A stretch of 64,000 nt of DNA from Streptomyces sp. CB01373 (GTDB lineage Bacteria > Actinomycetota > Actinomycetes > Streptomycetales > Streptomycetaceae): contig NZ_NNBK01000004.1 of assembly GCF_002803075.1 (NCBI RefSeq), positions 62,001 to 126,000 on the forward strand. The letters run 5' to 3'. Positions 26,578-36,182 of this stretch are shown in pieces. Below the pieces are notes generated by a model. That model worked only from the letters and a program-made list of their open reading frames with translations. It did no database searches and was not told the origin of the DNA. Within the stretch, counting starts at the first letter, position 1; each line of letters begins with the position of its first letter. The translations under genes and the position numbers were made by a program.

Positions 26578-27660
26578 ATGGCCGTACGTGCCGCCGTTCT
26601 GCCCGCCGTCGGGTCTCCGCTGGAGGTCACCGGGATCGAGCTGCCGGAGCCCGGGCCGGGCCGGGTCCGGGTGCGGCTCGCCGCCGCCGGGGTCTGCCAC
26701 TCCGATCTGTCGCTGACCAACGGCACCCTGCGGGTTCCGGTGCCCGCCGTCCTCGGGCACGAGGGCGCGGGAACCGTCGTCGCGGTCGGCGAGGGCGTCA
26801 CCCGGGTTGCGCCCGGCGACGCGGTGGTGCTCAACTGGGCCCCCTCCTGCGGGACATGCCACGCCTGCTCGCTCGGCGAGGTCTGGCTGTGCGCCAACGC
26901 GATGAACGGCGCCGCCGACGTCCACGCCCGCACCGCCGACGGCACCGAACTGCACCCCGGCCTGAACGTCGCCGCCTTCGCCGAGGAGACGGTGGTCGCC
27001 GCCTCCTGCGTGCTGCCCCTCCCGGACGGCGTTCCGCTCACCGACGCCGCGCTCCTCGGCTGCGCCGTCCTCACCGGCTACGGCGCCGTCCACCACGCGG
27101 CGAAGGTGCGCCCCGGCGAGACGGTCGCGGTGTTCGGCGCCGGCGGGGTGGGGCTCGCCACCCTCCAGGCCGCCCGGATCGCGGGCGCCGAGAGGATCGT
27201 CGCCGTGGACGTCTCCCGGGAGAAGGAGGAACTCGCCCGCCGGGCGGGCGCCACGGACTTCCTCCCGGCCACGGCGGACACACCCCGCGAGATCCGCGCC
27301 CTCACCGGGAAACAGGGCGTCGACGCCGCCGTGGAGTGCGTGGGGCGCGCGGTCACCATCCGGGCCGCCTGGGAGTCCACCCGCCGCGGCGGCCGCACCA
27401 CGGTCGTGGGCATCGGCGGCAAGGACGAGCAGGTCACCTTCAACGCGCTGGAACTGTTCCACTGGGGCCGCACCCTGACCGGCTGCGTCTACGGCAACGC
27501 GGACCCGGCCAGGGACCTGCCCGTGCTCGCCGAGCACGTCCGCACCGGCCGGCTGGACCTGACCGCTCTGGTCACCGACCGGATCTCCCTGGACGACATC
27601 CCCGCCGCCTTCGAGAACATGCTGGCCGGCAAGGGCGGCCGGGCGCTGGTGGTGTTCTGA
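26578..27660 (+). CDS. Zinc-dependent alcohol dehydrogenase (MDR family)
   Basis: 360 residues; ATG 26578 after AAGGGAG. Catalytic zinc residues: Cys in AAAGVCHSDLS and the His/Glu of LGHEGAGTVV. The structural-zinc loop (CGTCHACSLGEVWLC) has four cysteines. Rossmann motif GAGGVGLATLQAARIAGAERIVAVD binds NAD(P). The overall layout is like class III/long-loop ADHs, which include mycothiol- or NDMA-linked enzymes; which one cannot be settled by eye. Probable operon with the preceding aldehyde dehydrogenase. Confidence 0.93.
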   Translation: MAVRAAVLPAVGSPLEVTGIELPEPGPGRVRVRLAAAGVCHSDLSLTNGTLRVPVPAVLGHEGAGTVVAVGEGVTRVAPGDAVVLNWAPSCGTCHACSLGEVWLCANAMNGAADVHARTADGTELHPGLNVAAFAEETVVAASCVLPLPDGVPLTDAALLGCAVLTGYGAVHHAAKVRPGETVAVFGAGGVGLATLQAARIAGAERIVAVDVSREKEELARRAGATDFLPATADTPREIRALTGKQGVDAAVECVGRAVTIRAAWESTRRGGRTTVVGIGGKDEQVTFNALELFHWGRTLTGCVYGNADPARDLPVLAEHVRTGRLDLTALVTDRISLDDIPAAFENMLAGKGGRALVVF

Positions 27661-27681
27661 GACCCACGGCTCACGCCCGGA

Positions 27682-28608
27682 TCAGGGCACGCGTTCCGGA
27701 CGGGGCTCCTCGCGCGCCGTACGGGAGGTCCGGCGGGGCGGGCGGGAGCGGGAGACCGCCACTCCGGCCAGGCACAGGGCCCCGCCCACCAGGGTCACCG
27801 TCCCCGGCACCTCACCCAGCGCCAGCCACGACATCAGCACGACCAGGGCGGGTACGGCGTACGTCGTCGCGCCCATCCGGCTCGCGGTCGTGCGGGACAG
27901 CGCGTAGGCCCAGGTCGTGAAGGCGAGCGCGGTCGGGAACACACCCAGGTAGACCATGTTGAGCGTGGCAGGCAGCGGGGCACGGGCGGCCTCGTGGAGC
28001 AGTTGGCCGGTGAAGGGGAGGCAGACGACCGCGCCGACCAGGCACCCGAACGTCGTCACCTGCAACGCGCTCGCCCGGCCCAGCGCCGGCTTCTGGGCGA
28101 CGACCCCGGAGGCGTACGCGACCGCCGCCAACAGGCACAGCACCACGCCGAACACCGAGGAGCCGCCCCCGCCCGACATCGACAGGCCCACGGTCACCGC
28201 GCCCGCGAACGACACCGCCATGCCCGCCAGCAGGCGCGGCGGCATCGGATCACCCAGCAGCCGCGCCCCGAGCAGCGCGATCAGCAGCGGGCCGACATTG
28301 ACCACCAGGGCCGCGGTACCGGCGTCGACCTGCTGCTCGCCCCAGTTCAGGGCCACCATGTAGAAGCCGAACCACAGCAGCCCGGATATCGCGATCCCGC
28401 GCCAGGCCGCCCGCGGCGGCCACCCCTCCCGCCGCACCAGGCAGATCGCGCCCAGCGTCAGGGCCCCGGCCAGCAGCCGGCCGAGGGCGAGCGCGCCCGG
28501 CGAGTACGCGGCTCCCGCGCTGCGGATGGAGACGAAGGCGGAGGCCCAGAGCACCACGGTGACCGTGGCGGCCGCGGCGGCCGCGCGGGACGGGGAGACG
28601 TTCATCAT
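27682..28608 (-). CDS. EamA/DMT-family exporter
   Basis: 308 residues; ATG 28608 (or the adjacent ATG 28605) after CAGGAAAC. Ten predicted membrane helices in two EamA repeats (first from VTVVLWASAFVSIRSAGAAYSPGALALGRLLAG; second from VFGVVLCLLAAVAYASGVVAQ). An Arg-rich C-terminal tail is cytosolic. Such proteins export amino acids or other metabolites. Convergent with the alcohol dehydrogenase gene (21 bp). Confidence 0.9.
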   Translation of the reverse strand: MMNVSPSRAAAAAATVTVVLWASAFVSIRSAGAAYSPGALALGRLLAGALTLGAICLVRREGWPPRAAWRGIAISGLLWFGFYMVALNWGEQQVDAGTAALVVNVGPLLIALLGARLLGDPMPPRLLAGMAVSFAGAVTVGLSMSGGGGSSVFGVVLCLLAAVAYASGVVAQKPALGRASALQVTTFGCLVGAVVCLPFTGQLLHEAARAPLPATLNMVYLGVFPTALAFTTWAYALSRTTASRMGATTYAVPALVVLMSWLALGEVPGTVTLVGGALCLAGVAVSRSRPPRRTSRTAREEPRPERVP

Positions 28609-28790
28609 GTTTCCTGAGGCTAGGCGGGCAGGGCAGGGCGAGGCTGGCGGATTTCGGACGGCCAGGGCGGGCTGGCGGCGTGTTCCCAGCGGTGCGCAAT
28701 CAAGAGTCCGGCGCCGCCCGGAGTTCTGAGTATGCGAGCTGAGTATTCCGACGGATGCGGCGGTGGGCCCGTGGGCCGACGCTGGTCGCC

Positions 28791-29078
28791 ATGAGTGACA
28801 CACCGGTCAAGCAGCAGAACACGGCGGCCTTCTACGGCCAGTCGGTCGCCTCGTTCGCCATCGCCATGGCGGCCACCACCATCGGCATCTTCAGACTGAA
28901 CGCCGACGCCTGGGTGCGCGCCTTCCTCGCCATCGCCGTCCTGTACCTTGTCACCTCCGCCTTCACCCTGGCCAAGGTGATCAGGGACCGCCAGGAGGCC
29001 GGGCGGATCGTCAGCCGGGTCGACCAGGCCCGGCTGGAAAAGCTGCTCTCCGAACATGATCCGTTCGAGAAGCTGTGA
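28791..29078 (+). CDS. YiaA/YiaB two-helix membrane protein
   Basis: 95 residues from ATG 28791. FYGQSVASFAIAMAATTIGIFRLNADAWVRAFLAIAVLYLVTSAFTLAKVIRDRQE (quoted in parts: FYGQSVASFAIAMA; LAIAVLYLVTSAFTLAKVIRD) is the YiaAB domain: two hydrophobic helices and a charged end. Soluble tail ends EHDPFEKL. No clear Shine-Dalgarno. Role of the family is unknown. Divergent from the EamA gene by 182 bp. Confidence 0.85.
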   Translation: MSDTPVKQQNTAAFYGQSVASFAIAMAATTIGIFRLNADAWVRAFLAIAVLYLVTSAFTLAKVIRDRQEAGRIVSRVDQARLEKLLSEHDPFEKL

Positions 29079-29113
29079 CGCCCCGGGCCTCCGCACACCA
29101 CTGGCCAGAAGGC

Positions 29114-29127
29114 TAAGCGAGCGCTCA
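29114..29127. promoter_or_regulatory. TetR-type operator upstream of the TetR gene at 29177
   Basis: TAAGCG-AG-CGCTCA, a palindrome of form TNAGCGNNCGCTNA with one mismatch in the arms, 49 bp before the TetR ATG and just upstream of a TATGGT hexamer. Its core resembles the site upstream of the MaoC gene, suggesting autoregulation. Confidence 0.6.
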
Positions 29128-29176
29128 CCCTCGGCGGTATGGTGGACCCCCTGACGCGAAAGAGGGCGAGCGAGCG

Positions 29177-29821
29177 ATGACTACGGCGGAGGAGACGGCC
29201 GGCGGCGACCCGCAGCCGTGGGGCGAGGTCACCCCGGACGCGGCCCGGCGGCTGCTCGTGGCCGCCGTGGAGGCCTTCGCCGAACGCGGCTACCACGCGA
29301 CGACGACCCGTGACATCGCGGGCCGGGCCGGAATGAGCCCGGCCGCCCTCTACATCCACTACCGGACCAAGGAAGAACTGCTCCACCGCATCAGCCGGAT
29401 CGGCCACGAGAAGGCACTGGAGATCCTGCGCACGGCCGCCCGGCGCGAGGGCAACGCGACGGAGCGGCTCGCCGACGCCGTGAGCTCCTTCGTGCGCTGG
29501 CACGCGGGCGGGCGCACCACGGCCCGTGTCGTGCAGTACGAGCTGGACTCGCTCGGCCCGGACGCCCGTGCGGAGATCCTCGCCCTGCGCCGCCAGGTCG
29601 ACGCCGAGGTGCGCGGGATCATCGAGGACGGCGTCGCCTCGGGCGAGTTCGACGTGCTGGACGTGCGCGGCACCACGCTGGCCGTGCTCTCCCTGTGCAT
29701 CGACGTCGCCCGCTGGTTCAACGTCGACGGCCCCCGCACGCCCGAGGAGGTCGGCGCACTGTACGCCGACCTCGTGCTGCGGATGGTCGGGGCCGGACAG
29801 CCCCGTCCCGAGAGGGACTAG
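29177..29821 (+). CDS. TetR-family regulator, probably of acyl-CoA metabolism
   Basis: 214 residues from ATG 29177. Helix-turn-helix at about 26-72 (AAVEAFAERGYHATTTRDIAGRAGMSPAALYIHYRTKEEL). The ligand domain (RIGHEKALEILRTAAR, VRWHAGGRTTARVVQYELDSLGPDARAEI) resembles KstR2/FadR-like TetRs that bind acyl-CoAs. It converges on and overlaps the MaoC hydratase gene at the stop codons. Similar palindromes precede both genes, so it probably controls itself and MaoC. Confidence 0.88.
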   Translation: MTTAEETAGGDPQPWGEVTPDAARRLLVAAVEAFAERGYHATTTRDIAGRAGMSPAALYIHYRTKEELLHRISRIGHEKALEILRTAARREGNATERLADAVSSFVRWHAGGRTTARVVQYELDSLGPDARAEILALRRQVDAEVRGIIEDGVASGEFDVLDVRGTTLAVLSLCIDVARWFNVDGPRTPEEVGALYADLVLRMVGAGQPRPERD

Positions 29822-30279
29822 AGGTAGTACCGCACCACCGACTCGGCCACGCACACCGGCTTGTCGCCGCCCTCGCGTTCCACGGTGAAGGCGACGGTCA
29901 CCTGCGCCCCGCCCGGTACCTCGTCCACGCCGGTGATCACGGCGGTGGCCCGCAGCCGCGAGCCGACCGGGACGGGGGCGGGGAAACGGACCTTGTTGGT
30001 GCCGTAGTTGACGCCCATCCGCACGCCCCGCACCTCGATCAGCTGCGGCCCGAAGACCGGGAGCAGCGACAGGGACAGATAGCCGTGGGCGATGGTGGTG
30101 CCGAAGGGGCCCGCGGCGGCCTTCTCCGGATCCACGTGGATCCACTGGTGGTCGCCGGTCGCGTCGGCGAAGAGGTCGATCCGCTTCTGGTCGATCTCCA
30201 GCCATTCGGTGTACCCGAGCGGCTCGCCCACCGCGGCCCTGAGTTCGTCGGGGGACGTGAAGATCCTCGGCTCCGCCAT
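29818..30279 (-). CDS. MaoC-like (R)-enoyl-CoA hydratase
   Basis: 153 residues, usual length for a single hot-dog domain. The hydratase motif is ADATGDHQWIHVDPEKAAAGPFGTTIAHGYLSLSLLP, with the catalytic Asp/His pair in DATGDHQWIH (quoted as parts). It hydrates enoyl-CoA in fatty-acid or polyester-type metabolism, substrate not readable. Stop codon overlaps that of the convergent TetR gene. A perfect TetR-type palindrome sits 31 bp upstream of its ATG. Confidence 0.92.
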   Translation of the reverse strand: MAEPRIFTSPDELRAAVGEPLGYTEWLEIDQKRIDLFADATGDHQWIHVDPEKAAAGPFGTTIAHGYLSLSLLPVFGPQLIEVRGVRMGVNYGTNKVRFPAPVPVGSRLRATAVITGVDEVPGGAQVTVAFTVEREGGDKPVCVAESVVRYYL

Positions 30280-30309
30280 GTGTCCGGCCTCCCGCCTCGC
30301 GGATGAAGT

Positions 30310-30325
30310 CTAAGCAACTGCTTAG
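30310..30325. promoter_or_regulatory. TetR-type operator upstream of the MaoC gene
   Basis: CTAAGCA-AC-TGCTTAG has perfect 7-bp arms and a 2-bp centre. It resembles the site upstream of the neighbouring TetR gene (TNAGC....GCTNA core). Located in the 111-bp interval shared by the divergent maoC-like and soxR genes. Confidence 0.7.
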
Positions 30326-30390
30326 CATGGTCGGGTGAGGGGCCGCTGTCAACGGACCGGGCGGGTGGCGCGGTGGGTAGGCTCTGAGAG

Positions 30391-30867
30391 GTGCCCCAGA
30401 TTCCCGAGAAGATCCACGAGCTGAGCGTCGGCCAGGTGGCGGCGCGCAGCGGCGCCGCCGTCTCCGCTCTGCACTTCTACGAGTCCAAGGGCCTGATCAG
30501 CAGCCGCCGCACATCGGGCAACCAGCGCCGCTACTCCCGCGACACGCTGCGCCGGGTCGCCTTCGTCCGGGCGGCGCAGCGCGTGGGCATCCCGCTCGCC
30601 ACGATCCGCGAGGCGCTCGCCCGGCTCCCGGAGGAGCGCACGCCCACGCGGGAGGACTGGGCCCGCCTCTCGGAGGCCTGGCGCTCCGAGCTCGACGAGC
30701 GCATCAGGCAGCTCAACCGGCTGCGCGACCACCTCACCGACTGCATCGGCTGCGGCTGCCTGTCCCTGGACACCTGCGTGCTGTCCAACCCGGACGATGT
30801 CTTCGGCGAACGCCTGACGGGCTCGCGCCTCATGGCGGAGCGGGGGAGCAGCCCCGGCCGCGCGTAG
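30391..30867 (+). CDS. soxR: SoxR redox-sensing MerR-family regulator
   Basis: 158 residues from GTG 30391. MerR helix-turn-helix at the N terminus ([26 protein letters not shown]). The [2Fe-2S] cluster cysteines are Cys118, 121, 123 and 129 in [12 protein letters not shown]. In Streptomyces SoxR is oxidised by redox-active natural products such as actinorhodin and turns on exporters and oxidoreductases elsewhere; I recall SCO1697 as the S. coelicolor gene. No Shine-Dalgarno, but TAGGCT (30378-30383) lies 7 nt before GTG, so the mRNA may be leaderless. No target gene is adjacent. Confidence 0.95.
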   Translation: MPQIPEKIHELSVGQVAARSGAAVSALHFYESKGLISSRRTSGNQRRYSRDTLRRVAFVRAAQRVGIPLATIREALARLPEERTPTREDWARLSEAWRSELDERIRQLNRLRDHLTDCIGCGCLSLDTCVLSNPDDVFGERLTGSRLMAERGSSPGRA

Positions 30868-31075
30868 GCCCCTCGCGCCGAAGCGGCCATCGCCGCGCCG
30901 GATTCCTCGCACTGCCCCACGGGATACGCCGGTCCGACGCCCCGCGAGGCGCGCCGATCCGTACGGTGCCGGCGGCCGGCAGTCTCTCCGGCCGCCGGGC
31001 GGGCGGGTTCCGAGGCATCCCCGTCAGCCGCCCGGCGGGACCGGCGCACCTTGCCTCAAGCGCCTGCCGTCGTGG

Positions 31076-31678
31076 TCACGCGGACATCAACAGCCGCCCC
31101 CGCCTGGCGTACGCCAGGGCCTCGGGGCCGAGAACGGGCAGCGGGACCAGTATCCCGCAGTTCGCGCAGACCGGCCCGGACGACGGCTCGTGATCCAGGT
31201 CGTGGGACCAGCCGAGCCGCTCACCGCCGCACACCGGGCACGACGCGCCCGGTTCGCGCTCCAGCGCGGCGATCAGCCGGCGCAGCACCTCGGCCAGCGG
31301 TTCGCGCGGGTGCACCCGCGGGTCGTCGCACCAGGCGACCCCGAATCCGCCCCAGGTCATCCGGTGCCAGTCGTCCACGCTGCCCGGCCTGCGCAGCCCG
31401 TCGTGCTTCTCCTGCTTGCGGCGCCTGGCGAACCCGGCCTCGTAGTCGAGCCACACCGAACGCGCTTCTTCCAGTTCGTCCAGTGCGGCCACGAGCCGCA
31501 CCGGATCGGGGGACCTGTCCTCGGGACCGAACCCGGCCCGCGAGCACAGATGGTCCCAGGTCGCCCTGTGCCCATAGGGAGCGAACCGCTCGAGGCACTT
31601 GCGCAGCGAGTAACGCCGCAGCGCCAGATCGCACCGCGGGTCCCTCACCTGTCTCGCCAGACTCCGGAAACCGGCCAT
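31076..31678 (-). CDS. Conserved hypothetical protein with zinc-ribbon-like cysteines
   Basis: 200 residues; ATG 31678 after GGAGG. N-terminal two-thirds is helical and charged (RSLARQVRDPRCDLALRRYSLRKCLERF). The C-terminal part has ASCPVCGGERLGW and GPVCANCGILVP, two CxxC pairs about 27 residues apart, which can bind one zinc. No DNA-binding or enzyme domain recognised. Transcribed alone, convergent with soxR. Confidence 0.7.
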   Translation of the reverse strand: MAGFRSLARQVRDPRCDLALRRYSLRKCLERFAPYGHRATWDHLCSRAGFGPEDRSPDPVRLVAALDELEEARSVWLDYEAGFARRRKQEKHDGLRRPGSVDDWHRMTWGGFGVAWCDDPRVHPREPLAEVLRRLIAALEREPGASCPVCGGERLGWSHDLDHEPSSGPVCANCGILVPLPVLGPEALAYARRGRLLMSA

Positions 31679-31927
31679 CGCCCTGCACCTCCGTCACACC
31701 TGCATCCGCACTTCGGTCACTGCGGCGTCTTCGTGCGGAGCCGTCACGACGGCTCCGCCGGATAGACGTGCCGACGTCCCATCCGGCTCCATCCGTTTTC
31801 CGATGCCCGCCATAACGCCGCCCTGGTTGACCTTCACGGGGTGGCGCCGAAAAGTGACGCACGTTCATCTTCCCCCTGGGGGGATACCGGCGGTAACGTC
31901 CGGCACCACCCCTCGGGAGGAGTTGCC

Positions 31928-34738
31928 ATGCCACGGCGCACCCCACACAACGCGCTCGACAGACTGAGAACTCCCCGCACATTCCCCGGGTTCCTGAAGA
32001 CCGCCTCGGTATGCGTTCTCATTGCCGGTCTTTTGTCACCCTTTTCTCAAGCGGCGGCGGCCGGAACCCCGGCCGGCGCCGCCGCCGCGACCGCCGCGGC
32101 CGCGAACGACTACTGCGGCGGTCAGTGCTCCGACATCCTGCCGCCCGGCGAGAACGGCAACGCCACCCTCGCCCAGGTCCTCCTCAACCAGGCCCTCGGC
32201 ATCCAGCCCGACCACGCCGAGGACCAGCTCGGCCCGTACGCGAACCTGGCCACGGGCTACCCGGCGCTCACCGACGCGAAGATCAACTCCTTCTTCAACG
32301 ACGCCTCGTTCGGCGTCCCCTCCGGACAGATCGCGTCCACCGAGAAGCCGGCGGGCCGCGCCGACGTGACGATCGTCCGCGACAAGAAGACCGGTGTACC
32401 CCACATCACGGGCACCACCCGTTACGGCACCGAGTTCGGCGCCGGGTACGCCGCCGCCCAGGACCGGCTGTGGCTCATGGATGTGTTCCGGCATGTCGGC
32501 CGCGGGCAGCTGACCTCCTTCGCCGGCGGCGCGGCCGCCAACCAGGGCCTGGAGCAGGAGTTCTGGCGCAACGCCCCGTACACCGAGGCCGACCTCCAGG
32601 CGCAGATCGACCGCGCCGTGGCCGGCAACGGCGCCCGCGGGCAGCAGGCGCTCGCCGACGTGAACGCCTACCTCGACGGCATCAACGCCTACATCGACGC
32701 CTCCGACTCCGGCCGCTACTTCCCGGGCGAGTACGTCCTGACCGGCCACAAGGACTCGATCACCAACGCCGGTACCATCGCCCACTTCAAGGTCACCGAC
32801 ATGGTCGCGCTGGGCTCCGTGGTCGGCGCCCTGTTCGGCTCGGGCGGCGGCGGCGAGGTGAACAACGCGCTGTCCCTGCTGGCCGCCCAGTCCAAGTTCG
32901 GAGTCGCGGAGGGCACCAGGATCTGGGAGTCCTTCCGCGAGCGCAACGACCCCGAGGCCGCCCTGACCGTCCACGACGGCAGGAGCTACCCGTACGCGAC
33001 GAAGCCCGACGACCCCAGGGGCCGGGCGCTGCCCGACGCCGGCTCGGTGGCCCAGGAACCCCTGGTGTACGACCGCACGGGCAGTGCCACGGCCAAGACG
33101 GCGCGGGGTGCCACCTCCTCGGCCGCGAAGAGCGCCCTGTCCTCCGCCCGGCGCGGCATGTCCAACGCCCTCGTGGTCGGCGGCGAGCACACCGCGAGCG
33201 GCCACCCGGTCGCCGTCTTCGGTCCGCAGACCGGCTACTTCGCGCCCCAGTTGCTGATGCTCCAGGAGATCCAGGGTCCGGGCATCAGTGCCCGCGGCGC
33301 CTCCTTCGCCGGGCTGAGCATGTACGTCGAACTCGGCCGCGGCCAGGACTACTCGTGGAGTGCCACGACCTCCGGCCAGGACATCGTCGACACCTACGCC
33401 GTCGAACTGTGCCAGGACGACTTCCACTACCTGTACCGCGGCACCTGCACGGCCATGGACAAGGTCGAGCAGCCCAACTCCTGGAAGCCCACCGTCGCCG
33501 ACGGAACGGCGGCCGGCTCCTACACCATGCGCGTGTGGCGCACGAAGTACGGCCCCGTCGAGTACCGCGCCACCGTCGGCGGCAGGAAGGTCGCCTACAC
33601 CACCCTGCGCTCCTCCTACCTGCACGAGGCCGACTCGATCGTCGGCTTCCAGATGCTCAACGACCCCGACTTCGTGAAGGGCCCGGAGGACTTCCAGAAG
33701 GCCGCGCAGCACATCAACTACACGTTCAACTGGTTCTACGCCGACTCCCGGCACACCGCGTACTACAACAGCGGCGACAACCCGGTGCGGGCGAACGGCG
33801 TCGACGCCGAGTTCCCGGTGTGGGCACAGCCGGCGTACGAGTGGCGCAACTGGGACCCGGCGGCCAACACCGCGGACTACACACCGCCCTCCGCCCACCC
33901 CGCCTCCGCCGACCAGGACTACTACATCTCCTGGAACAACAAGCAGGCCCTCGACTACTCCGCGGCCGCCTGGGGCAACGGCTCCGTGCACCGCGGCGAC
34001 CTGCTGGAGGACCGGGTGAGCAAACTGGTCGCGGCCGGCGGCGTGACGCGCGCCTCGCTGGTGAAGGCGATGGCGGACGCGGCCGTGACCGACCTCAGGG
34101 CCGAGGACGTGCTGCCGAACCTGCTGAAGGTGATCAACAGCTCGCCTGTGACCGACTCCACGGCCGCGGCGGCGGTGGGCAAGCTCCAGGCATGGCTGGC
34201 CGCGGGAGCGAAGCGCACCGTGACCTCGGCCGGCTCCAAGGCGTACGCCAACGCCGAGGCCATCAGGATCCTGGACGCCTGGTGGCCGCTGCTGGTGAAG
34301 GCCGAGTTCGAACCGGGGCTCGGCAGCGACCTCTACGGCGCCTTCACCGCCAATCTGCCGGTCGACGAGTCACCGTCGGCCGGACACGGCCCGACCGGCT
34401 CCCACGCCGGAAGCGCCTTCCAGTACGGCTGGTGGAGCTATGTCGACAAGGACATCCGGGCGGTGCTCGGCGAGTCGGTGCAAGGTCCGCTGGGCCGGAC
34501 GTTCTGTGGCGGCGGCACTCCGAGCGCCTGCCGCGACACCCTGATCAGCACGCTGAAGCAGGCGGCGGGAGCGAAGGCGGCCCAGGTCTACCCCGGCGAC
34601 GACGAGTGCTCCGCGGGCGACCAGTGGTGTGCCGACTCGATCGTCCAGCGTGCCCTGGGCGGCATCAAGCACGGCAGGATCAGCTGGCAGAACCGCCCGA
34701 CTTTCCAGCAGGTCGTGGAGTACACCGGCCACCGGTAG
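31928..34738 (+). CDS. Secreted penicillin-acylase family amidohydrolase (Ntn, S45)
   Basis: 936 residues; ATG 31928 after GGGAGGAG. Signal peptide about 1-45, rich in Arg at the start and hydrophobic to about 40. The precursor should self-cleave before Ser412 in RRGMSNALVVGGEHT, giving an alpha chain and a beta chain with the N-terminal Ser nucleophile; FGPQTGYFAPQ follows as in the family. GAGYAAAQDRLWLMDVFRHVGRGQ is the conserved alpha-chain segment (quoted in part). Relatives in actinomycetes deacylate lipopeptides or N-acyl-homoserine lactones. The substrate here is unknown. Confidence 0.9.
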   Translation: MPRRTPHNALDRLRTPRTFPGFLKTASVCVLIAGLLSPFSQAAAAGTPAGAAAATAAAANDYCGGQCSDILPPGENGNATLAQVLLNQALGIQPDHAEDQLGPYANLATGYPALTDAKINSFFNDASFGVPSGQIASTEKPAGRADVTIVRDKKTGVPHITGTTRYGTEFGAGYAAAQDRLWLMDVFRHVGRGQLTSFAGGAAANQGLEQEFWRNAPYTEADLQAQIDRAVAGNGARGQQALADVNAYLDGINAYIDASDSGRYFPGEYVLTGHKDSITNAGTIAHFKVTDMVALGSVVGALFGSGGGGEVNNALSLLAAQSKFGVAEGTRIWESFRERNDPEAALTVHDGRSYPYATKPDDPRGRALPDAGSVAQEPLVYDRTGSATAKTARGATSSAAKSALSSARRGMSNALVVGGEHTASGHPVAVFGPQTGYFAPQLLMLQEIQGPGISARGASFAGLSMYVELGRGQDYSWSATTSGQDIVDTYAVELCQDDFHYLYRGTCTAMDKVEQPNSWKPTVADGTAAGSYTMRVWRTKYGPVEYRATVGGRKVAYTTLRSSYLHEADSIVGFQMLNDPDFVKGPEDFQKAAQHINYTFNWFYADSRHTAYYNSGDNPVRANGVDAEFPVWAQPAYEWRNWDPAANTADYTPPSAHPASADQDYYISWNNKQALDYSAAAWGNGSVHRGDLLEDRVSKLVAAGGVTRASLVKAMADAAVTDLRAEDVLPNLLKVINSSPVTDSTAAAAVGKLQAWLAAGAKRTVTSAGSKAYANAEAIRILDAWWPLLVKAEFEPGLGSDLYGAFTANLPVDESPSAGHGPTGSHAGSAFQYGWWSYVDKDIRAVLGESVQGPLGRTFCGGGTPSACRDTLISTLKQAAGAKAAQVYPGDDECSAGDQWCADSIVQRALGGIKHGRISWQNRPTFQQVVEYTGHR

Positions 34739-34780
34739 GGCCTCGCGAACGCGGGGTCCGAGCCAGGCGGCGGGCCGGTG

Positions 34781-36097
34781 TCAGTGGACGCGGCCCGCCG
34801 CCAGCACCACCCGCGCCAGTTCCGGGTGCAGGATGTCGCTGTGCGCGCCGGCCGGCGGGCCGCCGCGCCTGACCACCTCGGACACGTCCACGTTGACGCA
34901 TCCCGACACCGGGAACGGCCCGGCCAGCGCTGCGGTGAGGCTGCACGCGCGCGTGCCGGGCACCGCCCGCACTCCGTCGTGCCCCATCGCGCCCCAGGCG
35001 GGCCCGAGCAGGGCGCCCACGTCGACGCCGAGCACCGACCGGTCGTCGTCCGCCATCCGCGAGGCCAGCGGATACAGCGTGCCGAGGGCCGTGTCGAAGC
35101 GGGAGTGGCAGCACACCAGAGGGCCGTCGACACGGCGCTCCCGGCCCCGCAGCACCCCGCCCGCGCGCGGATCGCCGGGCAGCCGGGACGTGAACGCGTA
35201 GTGCGAGAAGGCGCCTTGGAGCAGCGTCACGGACTTCACCGTCCGTGCGCCCTCGGGCAGCCCGCCCAGCGCGAACGACACCAGCCGCCCGCCGAAGCTG
35301 TGCCCCACCAGATGGACCCGCACCCCGGGCGCCGACTGCGCGAGCCGCCCGAGCACCGGGCCGAGCCCCCGCTCACCGACGACGCCCGCGCGCCGCTTCA
35401 TCGTGTAGTACGTCGCCTGCCGCAGCAGTTCCTTGGCGCCGTTCCACGGGTTCGGCAGCGTGAACGACCGCTGCCCGCCCGGGTCCTGGAGTCCGGCGAG
35501 GGCGCCGGCGAACTCGGCGCAGACCTCCGCCGCGGGCCGTGCGAACATCGCCGGCTCGCGCTGCGGCACGCCCTCCGTCACGGTGTCCGCCGCGAACCGG
35601 GCAGCCGGCCCCGGCGACACGTCCTCCGTCAGCCGCCCCAGGAGCCGTCCGAACTCCTCCAGCGCGGCCGGCTCCCGCGCGGGGCCGTCCAGCATCCGCG
35701 CGAGCGCGTCGACCACCTCTGCCCGCCCGGGGAAGGTGTCCCGCAGTGCCTTGCGGGTGTCCTTGTCGAGTGCCGTCGACGGCACCGGTCCGGCGGCGGT
35801 GGAGCGGGGGAAGTCGGGGATGGGCTCGTCGCAGAACCGCATCGAGGGCCACACCACCCCGACGTACCCGATCCCGGCCGCCGGGGCGAGCCGTGGGATC
35901 GGCGCGAAGAAGCGGCCGTAGAGCCGGGTCGCGCCCGAACGGTCGTTGTTCCAGCCGTGCGCGAAGACGATCAGGTCGCGCACCGCCCGCCGTCCGGCTC
36001 CGGCGAGCAGCCGGTCCCGCTCGGCGCCGTCCACGTCCCCGTCGGCGTCGAAGGTCAGCTCCCAGTAGGGCGCCACACCGATGTCCGGATCCGCCAT
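34781..36097 (-). CDS. Cytosolic alpha/beta hydrolase
   Basis: 438 residues from ATG 36097. LIVFAHGWNNDRSGATRLYGRF carries the oxyanion region (shown in part: FAHGWNND), and GVRVHLVGHSFGGRLVSFAL the nucleophile elbow GHSFGG. The size and inserted helical region resemble serine-esterase/lipase-like proteins of Streptomyces. No signal peptide. Lies 85 bp after the NamZ gene on the same strand; substrate unknown. Confidence 0.8.
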   Translation of the reverse strand: MADPDIGVAPYWELTFDADGDVDGAERDRLLAGAGRRAVRDLIVFAHGWNNDRSGATRLYGRFFAPIPRLAPAAGIGYVGVVWPSMRFCDEPIPDFPRSTAAGPVPSTALDKDTRKALRDTFPGRAEVVDALARMLDGPAREPAALEEFGRLLGRLTEDVSPGPAARFAADTVTEGVPQREPAMFARPAAEVCAEFAGALAGLQDPGGQRSFTLPNPWNGAKELLRQATYYTMKRRAGVVGERGLGPVLGRLAQSAPGVRVHLVGHSFGGRLVSFALGGLPEGARTVKSVTLLQGAFSHYAFTSRLPGDPRAGGVLRGRERRVDGPLVCCHSRFDTALGTLYPLASRMADDDRSVLGVDVGALLGPAWGAMGHDGVRAVPGTRACSLTAALAGPFPVSGCVNVDVSEVVRRGGPPAGAHSDILHPELARVVLAAGRVH

Positions 36098-36182
36098 GAC
36101 CGGCCCCCTCGTCCCCAAAGGCTCAGCGATGTGTCGGGCATCGTCCTGCCAACGGGGGAGAGGGGCCAGGGGGCACGGCACC

